From positions 2,579,501 through 2,643,500 of the forward strand of contig NZ_CP045649.1 of NCBI RefSeq assembly GCF_009557055.1: a stretch of DNA of 64,000 nt, read 5' to 3'. The translations under genes and the position numbers were made by a program. The notes under the pieces are model-generated. The model searched no databases and was not told the DNA's origin. It saw nothing but the letters and a program-made list of their open reading frames with translations. Each line of letters begins with the position of its first letter. The first letter of the stretch is position 1. The DNA is from Nocardioides sp. dk884 (lineage in GTDB: Bacteria > Actinomycetota > Actinomycetes > Propionibacteriales > Nocardioidaceae). Of this stretch, positions 51,895 to 59,919 are shown piece after piece.

Positions 51895-52556
51895 TCCGGG
51901 TCGTGGTCGCCGATGACCAGCCGCTGGTGCGCGCCGGCCTGCGCACCCTGCTGGGCGCCGAGCCCGACCTCGAGGTGGTCGCGGTCGCCGCCGACGGGCG
52001 CGAGGCGGTCGAGGCCGCCCGGACCCTGCGCCCCGACGTGGTCTGCATGGACATCCGGATGCCCGGGCAGGACGGCATCAGCGCCACCCGCGAGCTGTGC
52101 GGCCCCGGCGTCGAGGACCCGATCCCGGTGCTGGTGCTCACGACGTTCGACATCGACGACTATCTCTTCGGCGCCCTCGAGGCCGGCGCGTCCGGGTTCC
52201 TGCTCAAGGACGCCGAGCCCGAGGTGCTGGTCGCCGCCGTGCGCACCGTCGCCCGCGGCAACGGCACGCTCGACGACGCGCTCACCAAGCGGGTCCTGCG
52301 CGAGGTGGTCACCCGTCGCGAGATCGTCCCGGTCACCGCCGGCCGCGCCTCCGAGCTGCTCACCGCCCGCGAGCACGACATCCTGCTGCTGCTCGCCCAG
52401 GGGCTGTCCAACGACGAGATCGCCGCCCAGCTGGTGCTCGAGACCTCCACGGTGAAGTCGCACCTGGCCCGGATGATGCCCAAGCTCGGCGTACGCTCCC
52501 GCCTCCAGGCCGCGGTCTGGGCCTACCAGAACAAGGTCGTCGCGGTCCCGGACTGA
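51891..52556 (+). CDS. NarL/LuxR-type response regulator
   Basis: The 221-residue regulator has a receiver domain (residues 1-120) with acidic pocket D8/D9, the phosphorylated Asp54 in VCMDIRMPG, Thr at LVLTTFD and Lys at FLLKDAEP. The GerE/LuxR HTH (about 155-215) contains LTAREHDILLLLAQGLSNDE and TVKSHLARMMPKLG. It is phosphorylated by the coupled kinase and probably activates the transporter operon downstream, where the 123-base gap from 52557 leaves room for a regulated promoter. Confidence 0.93.
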   Translation: MIRVVVADDQPLVRAGLRTLLGAEPDLEVVAVAADGREAVEAARTLRPDVVCMDIRMPGQDGISATRELCGPGVEDPIPVLVLTTFDIDDYLFGALEAGASGFLLKDAEPEVLVAAVRTVARGNGTLDDALTKRVLREVVTRREIVPVTAGRASELLTAREHDILLLLAQGLSNDEIAAQLVLETSTVKSHLARMMPKLGVRSRLQAAVWAYQNKVVAVPD

Positions 52557-52679
52557 GCCGGGCGGGGCCGCTTACATCGAAGGATGCAACCTCGAGATCT
52601 CCCTCTCAGGCCGCTCGCGGCCGGCCGCCGGAATTCCTAGGTTCATGGGTGTCCCCATTCCGCGACCGAGGGAAGCCCG

Positions 52680-53459
52680 ATGACCGTCCCCACGCCCACC
52701 CGCACCGTCCAGCCGCCGCTCCCCGGCGCCTCCACCACCGCCGCGCTGCGGCTCCTCGACGTGCACAAGCAGTACGCCGGGGCGCCGGAGCCCGTCCATG
52801 CCCTGCGCGGCGTCTCCCTCACCCTGGAGACCGGCTCGTTCACCGCCGTCATGGGGCCCTCGGGCTCCGGGAAGTCCACCCTGCTGCACTGCGCGGCCGG
52901 CCTCGACATCCCCACGAGCGGCCGGGTCCTCGTCGGCGAGCGCGACATCAGCGTGCTCTCCCCCGACGACCTCACCCGGTTCCGCCGCGACCAGGTCGGC
53001 TTCGTCTTCCAGTCCTACAACCTCATCCCGCACCTCAGCGTCGCCGACAACGTCCGGCTGCCGATGATCCTGGCCGGGCGTGAACCCGACCCGGCCTGGC
53101 AGGACGAGCTGCTCCGCGCCGTGGGTCTGGACGGCATGGCGCAGCGACGGCCCGGTGAGCTCTCCGGTGGCCAGGCCCAGCGGGTCGCGATCGCACGGGC
53201 GCTGTTCTCACGCCCGACAGTGGTCTTCGCCGACGAGCCGACCGGCGCCCTGGACGCGCGCACCGGCGCCGCGGTCCTGGCGCTGCTGCGCGAGACCGCC
53301 CAGCGGCTCGGGCAGACGGTCGTCATGGTGACCCACGACGCCCAGGTCGCCGCGACCGCGGAGCAGGTGCTGTTCCTGTCCGACGGTCGACTCGTCGACC
53401 GCTTGAGCGACCCGACCGCGCAGAGCGTCGCGGACCGCATGCTGGGCCTGGAACGGTGA
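52680..53459 (+). CDS. ABC transporter ATP-binding protein (MacB/LolD-type)
   Basis: A 259-residue ATPase. Walker A GPSGSGKST is at residues 59-67, the signature LSGGQ at 161-165, Walker B VVFADEP at 181-187 and the H-loop in VMVTHD. The N-terminal extension of 20 residues is non-conserved. It powers the FtsX-family permease encoded next (coupled through GTGA). Such pairs export lipids or peptides or remove antimicrobial compounds from the membrane, and in actinobacteria are often induced by a neighbouring kinase and regulator. GAGGGAAG precedes the ATG. Confidence 0.92.
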   Translation: MTVPTPTRTVQPPLPGASTTAALRLLDVHKQYAGAPEPVHALRGVSLTLETGSFTAVMGPSGSGKSTLLHCAAGLDIPTSGRVLVGERDISVLSPDDLTRFRRDQVGFVFQSYNLIPHLSVADNVRLPMILAGREPDPAWQDELLRAVGLDGMAQRRPGELSGGQAQRVAIARALFSRPTVVFADEPTGALDARTGAAVLALLRETAQRLGQTVVMVTHDAQVAATAEQVLFLSDGRLVDRLSDPTAQSVADRMLGLER

Positions 53460-55339
53460 GCGCGATGTGGCCCCTCGCCCGCTCCGGCGCCCGCGCGCAC
53501 GTCCCCAGCCTGGTCGCGCCGTTCCTGGTCCTCGCCCTCGCGGCGGTCCTGGTCTCGGGCACCGGCGTCCTCGTCGAGTCCGGCCTGCGCTCCCCCGGCG
53601 AGGCCGAGTTCCTGGTCGCGCTCGCGCTCTCCTTCGCCGGCACCGCGCTGCTCCTCGTGGTCTTCGTGGTCTCCGCGACCGTCTCCCTCGCGCTGCAGCA
53701 GCGTCAGCGGGACTTCGCACTGCTGCGTGCGGTCGGTGCCACGCGCAGCCAGGTCCGCGGCCTGGTCGCTCGCGAGGTCGGCCTGGTGGCGGTGATCGCC
53801 ACGCCGATCGGCGCGGTCGCCGGGCTCCTCGGCGTACGCGCCCTGACCCCGCAGCTGCGCGACGCCGGCATGGTCGAGCCCGGCTTCGCGATGTCCCTCT
53901 CGCCGCTGCCGGTGCTCGCCGCCGTGCTGTTCCTGCTGCCGGTGAGCTACCTCGCCGCTCGGGTCGCGACCCGAGGCACCCTGCGCGCCTCGCCCACCGC
54001 CGCCGTCACCCAGAGCGTGGTCGAGCCCACCGGCATCGGGCGCACCCGGCGTACCGCCGCCGTGGTCGTGGCCGCGCTGGGCCTCGCGTCGGCGCTCAGC
54101 CCGGCGATCGTGCCCGGGGCCCTCGGCAGCGCCACCGCCGCCGTCTCCGCCTTCCTGCTCATCGGCGCGGCGGCGCTCGCGGGACCGGCGCTGGTCGAGT
54201 GGCTGGTGCAGCGCACCGGGGTCCGGCACGGCGGCGCAGCCACCCAGCTCGCGCTCACCAACTCCCGCGGCTTCGCGCGGCGGCTCACGACGGTCGTCGT
54301 ACCCCTCGCGCTCGCGCTCGGGGTCGGCACCGTGCAGGCCACGCTCGACGACACCCTTGCGGCCGCCGGGGCTCGCGAGCTGGAGGACGGGCTGCACGCC
54401 GACCTGATCGTCACCGGCACCGACCTCGACGCGGATCGGCTCGCCGCCATCGCCGCCGTCCCCGGCGTCGAGGTGACCACGCCGCTCGCCTCCGTGCCCG
54501 TCCAGGTGCGCACCGACGACGAGGGCGAGTGGCTCGGCTCGCTCGCCTGGGAGCCGACCCAGATGCGGACCCTGCCCGCCGGCGACGTCGAGGAGACCTT
54601 CGACCCGCAGGTGAGCGACGGGACCCTGGCCGACCTGGAACGCGAGGACACCATCGCGATCAGCCGCGACGCCCGACTCGAGACCGGCAAGGGGATGGGC
54701 GAGCGGATCGCGTTGCGCTGGGACGGCGGCGACCTGACCTGGGCCACCGTCGTGGCGGTCTACGACCGCGGCCTGGGCTTCGGCGGCTACCTCGTCGGTC
54801 AGGGCACGCCGGCCGCCCACGGCCTCGACGTCGCCCCCGACACCGTCCTGCTGCGCACCAGCGACCCCGCCGCGCGCGCCGCGGTCGCCGACCTGGGCCT
54901 CAGCGTCACCGACGAGGAGCAGTACGTCGCCGCCGCGGGCGCCGCGAGCGACGAGGCGCGCGACCTCTCCACCCTGCTCCTGCTCCTGCTGCTGGTGTTC
55001 GTCGCCGTGGCGGCCGCCAACGCGCTGGTCCTGGCGACGGCCGGGCGCCGCGCGGAGCTGCTGCTGCTCTGGCGCACCGGCGCCACCCGGCGCCAGCTGG
55101 TGACGATGGCCGGCGTCGAGGCCCTGCTCATCGGGTTGGTCGCGTGGCTGGTCGGCACCGCGACCGTCGTCCCGGCCGTCATCGGTGCCAGCGTGGGGCT
55201 GCTCGGACTCGCCGTGCCGCCGCTCGCCCTCACGACGTACGCCGCGCTGAGCGCCGCGGTGCTGCTCATCCCGCTGCTGACGGTCGTGCCGGTGGTGGCC
55301 CGCATCGCGCTCGCCCGGCAGGAGCCCGCGCTCGCCTGA
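53456..55339 (+). CDS. FtsX-like ABC permease
   Basis: The 627-residue permease has ten or so hydrophobic helices in two halves, each with a FtsX domain (LLRAVGATRSQVRGLVAREV near residue 90, and LLLWRTGATRRQLVTMAGVEALL near 540). An extracytoplasmic domain of about 200 residues lies in between (roughly 290-490), containing VDVAPDTVLLRTSDP-like beta segments. It works with the ATPase encoded just before it in mechanical transmission or substrate release at the membrane. GTG at 53456 overlaps the ATPase stop. The operon ends at 55339, convergent with the TetR gene ten bases away. Confidence 0.9.
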   Translation: MSAMWPLARSGARAHVPSLVAPFLVLALAAVLVSGTGVLVESGLRSPGEAEFLVALALSFAGTALLLVVFVVSATVSLALQQRQRDFALLRAVGATRSQVRGLVAREVGLVAVIATPIGAVAGLLGVRALTPQLRDAGMVEPGFAMSLSPLPVLAAVLFLLPVSYLAARVATRGTLRASPTAAVTQSVVEPTGIGRTRRTAAVVVAALGLASALSPAIVPGALGSATAAVSAFLLIGAAALAGPALVEWLVQRTGVRHGGAATQLALTNSRGFARRLTTVVVPLALALGVGTVQATLDDTLAAAGARELEDGLHADLIVTGTDLDADRLAAIAAVPGVEVTTPLASVPVQVRTDDEGEWLGSLAWEPTQMRTLPAGDVEETFDPQVSDGTLADLEREDTIAISRDARLETGKGMGERIALRWDGGDLTWATVVAVYDRGLGFGGYLVGQGTPAAHGLDVAPDTVLLRTSDPAARAAVADLGLSVTDEEQYVAAAGAASDEARDLSTLLLLLLLVFVAVAAANALVLATAGRRAELLLLWRTGATRRQLVTMAGVEALLIGLVAWLVGTATVVPAVIGASVGLLGLAVPPLALTTYAALSAAVLLIPLLTVVPVVARIALARQEPALA

Positions 55340-55349
55340 GTGCCGTGGC

Positions 55350-55928
55350 TCAGGCCTCGAGCCGCTCCGGGTGGTCGACGAGCAGAGCCGCGACCGCCCG
55401 GGCGGCGCCCGGGGTCGCGGAATCGCCCGGTCGGAGCCGCCTCGCGAGGTCCCCGGAGTACGCCACTTCGAGGGCCTCCGCGAGCGCGTCCGCGTGCTCG
55501 CCCGCGACCGGTTCGGCGAGGTGGCGCAGCCGGCGGCGCAGCGACTCGGTCTCCATGCGCAGCGCCTCGGCGAGGACCGGCGGCGGGTCGGCGTACGCGG
55601 CTGCGGTCCCGAGGAAGGCGCACCACCGCGCTCCGCTCGCCCGGGCGCGGAACTCCTCCAGGGCGTCGAAGATCGCCAGCAGCCGGCCCCGGCCGTCCGT
55701 CGCTCGCTCGATCGCTGTGTCCCACACCTCCAGCCACTCGCGGTGGCGACGCTGGAGTGCCGCGGCGACCAGCGCGTCCCGGCTCCCGTAGGCGCGATAC
55801 AGCGTCGCCGGCGACACCCCCGCCCGCTGGAGGATCCGGTCGACCGGCGCCTGCGTGTCGCCGGCCGCGAAGACCAGCTCGTCGGTCGCGTCGAGGAGCC
55901 GGGTCCGGGTGGTCTCGCGGGTGCCCAT
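55350..55928 (-). CDS. TetR family transcriptional regulator
   Basis: A 192-residue regulator with an N-terminal TetR HTH (residues ~5-50): TRTRLLDATDELVFAAGD, VDRILQRAGVSPATLYRAYGSRDALV. The C-terminal ligand/dimer domain is of the usual length, without a recognisable ligand signature. It is divergent from an MFS transporter, separated by 23 bases, a standard arrangement in which the TetR protein represses both itself and an efflux pump and is released by the pump's substrate. A palindrome in the shared region is the probable operator. Confidence 0.9.
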   Translation of the reverse strand: MGTRETTRTRLLDATDELVFAAGDTQAPVDRILQRAGVSPATLYRAYGSRDALVAAALQRRHREWLEVWDTAIERATDGRGRLLAIFDALEEFRARASGARWCAFLGTAAAYADPPPVLAEALRMETESLRRRLRHLAEPVAGEHADALAEALEVAYSGDLARRLRPGDSATPGAARAVAALLVDHPERLEA

Positions 55929-55937
55929 GCCCCGGAC

Positions 55938-55965
55938 TATAGGCTCGCCAAGTGAAACGATCGTT
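55938..55965 (+). promoter_or_regulatory. TetR operator and possible leaderless promoter
   Basis: AACGATCGTT at 55956-55965 is a perfect 10-bp palindrome, followed by a further ATCGTT half. TATAGG at 55939-55944 can act as a -10 element and would place the transcript start next to the GTG at 55952, giving a leaderless mRNA. The operator then covers the first codons, so a repressor would block elongation or initiation. Confidence 0.5.
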
Positions 55966-57154
55966 ATCGTTATCTGCTGTCCCCGTGGCGGACGAGCCGA
56001 CCGGGCGGCGGTCCGGACGCGAGCTTGCCCTGGTCGTCGCCGGGACCTGCCTGATCGCGGGCACCTACGGGCTGGTCCGGCTCGCCTACGGGCTGTTCCT
56101 GCCCGACATCTCGGCCTCGCTCCCGCTCGGCTCGGCGCTGGCCGGGTACGTCTCCTCCGGTGCTTCCGCGGCGTACTGCGCGGGCGCGCTGGTCGGGCTG
56201 CTGGCGGGCGACCGGCCGCGCCCCCTCGTGCTCGCGGCCCTGGCAACCGCGGCCCTCGGCGCGCTCGGGATGGCGCTCGCGCCCGGCCTGTGGCTGTTTG
56301 TGCCGGCGGCGGTCCTCGCCTCCGCCGGTGCCGGCTTCGCTTCCCCCGGACTGGTGGGAGTGGTGGCGCGCAACATCGCCGCTGAGCGGGTGGCTCGAGC
56401 CCAGGCCACCGTCAACGCCGGCACCGGACCGGGCCTGGTCGCCGCCGGACTGCTCGCGCTGCTCGTCTCGCAGTGGCGCCTGGGGTTCACGATCAGCGCC
56501 GTGCTCACCGCCGTGGCCGGGCTTTGCGTCCTGGCACTGGACCGCCCGACGTCCGGAGGGGCCCCGCGCCGTACCTCGGGAGATCGGCGGTGGCTGCTGA
56601 CGCTGCGCCGCCCGGCCCTCGGCGCACTGCTGCTCGGCGCGGCGTCGAGCACCGTGTGGACCTACGGACGCACCCACCTGGTCGACTCCGGGGCCAGCGA
56701 GTCCGCGTCCGTCGTCGCCTGGATCGCCCTGGGCGTGGGCGGCAGCGCAACGGTGCTGACCACCCGCCGGCTCGGCTCACTGCCGGCCCGGCGCGCCTGG
56801 TGGCTGACGACGGCGAGCGCCGCGGTGGCCACGGCGGCGCTTTTCGCCCCCGACCGTCTCGCTGTCGCCGTCGCCGCGTGCGCGCTCTTCGGATGGGGGT
56901 TCGTCGCGGCGAGCTCGGCGCTGATCGCCTGGGTCGCCGAGCTGGCTCCCGACCACGCCGCCCCGGGCACGTCGGCGGTCTTCATCGCCCTCGTGGTCGG
57001 CCAGGCGATCGGCTCCGCGGTCACCGGCGGGCTCAGCGCCACTCTCGGCCTTCCGGGTACGTTCCTGCTGGCCGCCGGCGCCACCGTGCTCGCCGCCGGG
57101 TGCGGGTGGGATCTGCGCGTCGGTCGACGCGATCCCGTCGGGGTGGCGCGCTGA
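55952..57154 (+). CDS. Major facilitator superfamily transporter
   Basis: The 400-residue protein has about twelve hydrophobic helices in two sets of six. Family cues are the first-helix region VAGTCLIAGTYGLVRLAYGLF and, in the second half, LFGWGFVAASSALIAWVAELAPDHAAPGTSAVF (in pieces). It resembles YbfB/AraJ-type MFS proteins with unknown substrates; drug or metabolite efflux is likely because of the divergent TetR gene. GTG at 55952 is taken as the start; GTG about 11 codons later, just before ADEPTGRR, is a reasonable alternative that would leave the operator untranslated. Confidence 0.85.
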   Translation: MKRSLSLSAVPVADEPTGRRSGRELALVVAGTCLIAGTYGLVRLAYGLFLPDISASLPLGSALAGYVSSGASAAYCAGALVGLLAGDRPRPLVLAALATAALGALGMALAPGLWLFVPAAVLASAGAGFASPGLVGVVARNIAAERVARAQATVNAGTGPGLVAAGLLALLVSQWRLGFTISAVLTAVAGLCVLALDRPTSGGAPRRTSGDRRWLLTLRRPALGALLLGAASSTVWTYGRTHLVDSGASESASVVAWIALGVGGSATVLTTRRLGSLPARRAWWLTTASAAVATAALFAPDRLAVAVAACALFGWGFVAASSALIAWVAELAPDHAAPGTSAVFIALVVGQAIGSAVTGGLSATLGLPGTFLLAAGATVLAAGCGWDLRVGRRDPVGVAR

Positions 57155-57188
57155 GCGCCACGAGGTCGCCTTCGGGGTGCGCACAACT

Positions 57189-57251
57189 GCGCAATTGCTG
57201 GAAAAAACACCGCTGCCGCTGCGAACACGGTGTTTTTCCCAGCAATTGCGC
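57189..57251. repeat. 24-bp inverted repeat between convergent transporters
   Basis: Bases 57189-57212 pair with 57228-57251 over 24 positions with one mismatch, around a 15-base loop. Each arm has GCGCAATTGCTGG followed by an A-rich run. It lies 35 bases after the MFS stop and 68 bases before the end of the convergent OFA gene, so a bidirectional terminator is likely. The unusual AT-rich core in GC-rich DNA also suggests a dispersed palindromic element. Confidence 0.75.
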
Positions 57252-57318
57252 CGAAAGACACCTCCTCGAGGCACCCCCCCCCGAGGCCGGGAGCGCGGGC
57301 TCGCCGGCGAGCGCGTGC

Positions 57319-58623
57319 TCACCCCTTGGCGACGACCTGACGCCGGTCGCCCGGCAGCTTGGTGACCAGCGTGAGGGCGACGGAGACCAGCGCGATGATG
57401 CCGATCGTGGTGTAGCCGAGGGTGTAGTTCGGGTCGTCGCCGTCGCCGAACAGCGCCGAGATGAGGATCGGGCCGAGCACGCCGCCGAGGCTCCAGCCGA
57501 TGAGCATCAGCCCGTAGATCCCGCCGGCGTTCTTGACGCCGAAGAAGTCCCCCGCGGTGGCGGGCATCGTGCCGAAGCCGCCGCCGTAGCAGAGGTAGAT
57601 CACCGCGGCCAGCACGAACCACAGCGCCTGGTTGCTCGCGTGCGGCAGCACGATCAGGCACACGCCCTGCAGCGCCAGCATCGCCGCGAACGCCGGCATC
57701 CGCCCGGTGTAGTCCGAGGCGGCCGCCCAGACGATGCGGCCACCGCCGTTGAAGATCGCCAGCACGCCGACGACCGTCGCCGCTGCCGCGCCGCTGTATC
57801 CCGCGATGCCCTCCGCGCTCCCGGCCGCCTGGGAGATGAGCGCGATGCCGGCGGCGACGTTCAGCGTCAGGATCGCGGTCAGCAGGTACCACTGCGGGGT
57901 GCGCAGCGCTTCCTTCTCGCTGTAGTCCTTGGCCGCCTCAGCGCTGGCGGCACCGGTCTCCTGCTCGTGCCCGGGCACGACGTACCCCTCCGGCGGGTTG
58001 CGGAAGAACGACGCGCCGACCAGCGACATCACCAGGTAGGCGAGCCCCAGCCAGAGGAACGCCTTGGAGGGCTGGTCCTCGTCCATGCCGATCAGCCAGC
58101 TCGCGACCGGGGACGTCAGCACCGCGCCGAAGCCGAAGCCGCCGACCGCGAGCCCGGTGATCAGGCCCTTCTTGTCGGGGAACCACTTCTGCAGCATCGC
58201 GATCGGCACGATGTAGGCGACACCAAGACCGAAACCGCTGATCACGCCATAGCTCAGCACCAGCAGCCACAGGTCCTCGGAGCCGCGGGAGAACGACGCC
58301 AGCATGATGCCGACCGCGTAGATCACGCCACCGGCGAGCGCCACGACGCGCGGCCCGCGGCGGTCCTGCATCCGCCCACCGAGGTAGCTGCCGATGAAGA
58401 TCATCGCGATCGTCACCGTGAACGGCAGCGAGGACTCGACCTTGGACAGCTGCCACGGCTCGGCGTCCTGGTAGGCCTTCGCGAAGACCGACCAGGCATA
58501 GACCGCGCCGATGGAGAACTGCAGCAGGAGCCCGGCACCGACCAGCACCCATCTGCTGGCCGACGGGGTCTGCGCACTGCTGTCGGCGCTCTTCGTGGCC
58601 GCTGGATCGTGGATCTCGCTCAT
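57319..58623 (-). CDS. OFA-family MFS transporter
   Basis: A 434-residue, twelve-helix transporter of the oxalate/formate antiporter family. Typical signs are LLLQFSIGAVYAWSVFAKAY in helix 1, GRMQDRRGPR in the loop between helices 2 and 3, GFGLGVAYIVPIAMLQKWFPDKKGLITG (in pieces) in helix 4 and beyond, and GGIYGLMLIGWSLGGVLGP in the second half. OFA members carry oxalate, formate, pyruvate, acetate or other monocarboxylates. Given the nearby phosphoketolase and acetate kinase genes, a short-chain acid is a reasonable guess. ATG at 58623 precedes a 20-residue polar tail; the gene appears monocistronic. Confidence 0.9.
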   Translation of the reverse strand: MSEIHDPAATKSADSSAQTPSASRWVLVGAGLLLQFSIGAVYAWSVFAKAYQDAEPWQLSKVESSLPFTVTIAMIFIGSYLGGRMQDRRGPRVVALAGGVIYAVGIMLASFSRGSEDLWLLVLSYGVISGFGLGVAYIVPIAMLQKWFPDKKGLITGLAVGGFGFGAVLTSPVASWLIGMDEDQPSKAFLWLGLAYLVMSLVGASFFRNPPEGYVVPGHEQETGAASAEAAKDYSEKEALRTPQWYLLTAILTLNVAAGIALISQAAGSAEGIAGYSGAAAATVVGVLAIFNGGGRIVWAAASDYTGRMPAFAAMLALQGVCLIVLPHASNQALWFVLAAVIYLCYGGGFGTMPATAGDFFGVKNAGGIYGLMLIGWSLGGVLGPILISALFGDGDDPNYTLGYTTIGIIALVSVALTLVTKLPGDRRQVVAKG

Positions 58624-58717
58624 GACGGACCTCCCGCTCGCTCGTCGTCGCAGTACCCCGGCCGCGGGGATCCGAACCCGCTGCACGCCGGCCCATCCCG
58701 CCGGGTACCGCTCGACC

Positions 58718-59365
58718 ATGGACGAGAAGGACACGGCCGCCGCCCTGCTCGAGCGGCACGGCAGGACGTACGCCGAGGACGCGGGGATCAACCTCGCCGA
58801 CGAGCCGGCCCCGCTGTGGCAGCTGCTCGTGCTCAGCCTCCTGCTGTCCGCGCGGATCCGCTCCGAGATCGCCGTCGCCGCCGCGCGCGAGCTCTTCGCA
58901 GCCGGGTGCACGACTCCCCCGCGCACGCGCGACACCCCGCGATCGCGGCTCATCGCCGCCCTCGGCCGAGCCGGGTACCGCCGCTACGACGAGCGCACGG
59001 CGACCCAGCTCGCCGAGCTCGCCAACACCGTCCTGGACCGGTACGCCGGGGACCTGCGGCGCCTGCACGAGCAGAGCGACGACCTCGGGCGGGACCTGCA
59101 GCAGTTCAAGGGGATCGGCCCCGCGGGCGCGGCGATCTTCTGCCGCGAGGTGCAGGGCGTCTGGCCCGACCTCGCACCGTACGTCGACGAGCTGACCGCC
59201 AAGGGAGCAGCCCGGCTCGGGCTGCCGACCTCCCCCGAGGCGTTGGCCGGTCTGGTCGAGCGCCGGGACCTGTCCCGGCTGGTCGCGGGTTGCGTGCGGG
59301 CCGCGCGCGACAAGAAGATCGTCGACGACGTGCGGGGGGCCGGTCGGGAGCAGCAGGACAGCTGA
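58718..59365 (+). CDS. HhH-GPD-like protein (endonuclease III-related)
   Basis: The 215-residue helical protein resembles the endonuclease III fold: LWQLLVLSLLLSARIRSEIA (helical bundle start), then the helix-hairpin-helix QQFKGIGPAGAAIF (residues ~128-141) and an acid in PYVDELTAKG where the catalytic Asp sits. The cysteine set for the [4Fe-4S] cluster is absent, and the usual catalytic Lys before the hairpin is not obvious. It may be a glycosylase of the cluster-less type or a non-catalytic DNA-binding relative. ATG at 58718, divergent from the OFA transporter gene with 95 bases between. Confidence 0.78.
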   Translation: MDEKDTAAALLERHGRTYAEDAGINLADEPAPLWQLLVLSLLLSARIRSEIAVAAARELFAAGCTTPPRTRDTPRSRLIAALGRAGYRRYDERTATQLAELANTVLDRYAGDLRRLHEQSDDLGRDLQQFKGIGPAGAAIFCREVQGVWPDLAPYVDELTAKGAARLGLPTSPEALAGLVERRDLSRLVAGCVRAARDKKIVDDVRGAGREQQDS

Positions 59366-59416
59366 GGAGCTCGACAGGCTCGACCAACGAAGGCGGCTCG
59401 ACCATCGGGTGGGCGG

Positions 59417-59572
59417 TCAGCGCTCCCGGCGTTCGCGCTCCTCGCGGTCGCGGCGGGCGTCGTCGGCGAGGTCGCGGCGGATGCCCTCGGCGCGGCTGCG
59501 CTCGAAGAGCAGGATCGCCGCCACGACACCGGCGGTGAGCAGGATCGTCAGGATCAGTCCGAACAGGGTCAT
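59417..59572 (-). CDS. Small single-pass membrane protein, 51 aa
   Basis: The product is one membrane helix (LFGLILTILLTAGVVAAILLF, in pieces) followed by a highly charged tail of Arg, Asp and Glu (RRDLADDARRDREER), so it is likely a type II membrane peptide with a cytoplasmic tail. No known family. Its ATG at 59572 lies two bases after the stop of the KGG-motif gene, so the pair forms a tight operon. Small helices with charged tails often modulate membrane proteins, but nothing in the sequence names a partner. Confidence 0.65.
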   Translation of the reverse strand: MTLFGLILTILLTAGVVAAILLFERSRAEGIRRDLADDARRDREERERRER

Positions 59573-59574
59573 GG

Positions 59575-59799
59575 TCAGTGGCTGGCCTTGCCGCCCTTGC
59601 GGCCGGCCTCCTTCTTCTGCGCGGTCGTGCCGCCCTGCTTGCTGTTGCCGCCCTTGCCGGACTGTTCGCCCCCGTGCTTGGAGGAGTCCTCGGCGTTGGC
59701 GATCTTCGCGGCGCGCTCCTTCGACATGCCCTTGTCCTTGAGCGCCTCGTACTGCTTCTCGTTCTTGATGTTTCCCGAGCTCCCCGAACTGCCGGCCAT
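59575..59799 (-). CDS. Small KGG-motif protein, stress/DUF7218-like
   Basis: A 74-residue, very polar, low-complexity protein. The N-terminal NEKQYEALKDKGMSKERAAK is shared with small actinobacterial proteins of the DUF7218 type, and the C-terminal KKEAGRKGGKA resembles the KGG repeats of stress-induced proteins such as GsiB/YciG. No membrane segment or cysteine. Probably an intrinsically disordered cytoplasmic protein linked to desiccation or general stress. ATG at 59799 with GAGGTGAGCAGAG before it. It is co-transcribed with the small membrane protein that follows. Confidence 0.75.
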   Translation of the reverse strand: MAGSSGSSGNIKNEKQYEALKDKGMSKERAAKIANAEDSSKHGGEQSGKGGNSKQGGTTAQKKEAGRKGGKASH

Positions 59800-59919
59800 C
59801 TCTGCTCACCTCCGCGTCGATGCAGGTACGGCGCTCGCGGTACCCGGCCGCCCCTCGCACAATGCGCGACAGCGTCGGCGCCCGCGGCTACCGTGCAGGG
59901 ACCGCGAAGGGAGTCCGGC

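Noticed and set aside
56473..59538. A 1,021-codon plus-strand frame across three genes
   Set aside because: It overlaps the MFS gene out of frame, then runs antisense to the OFA transporter and out of frame through the HhH gene; no domain.
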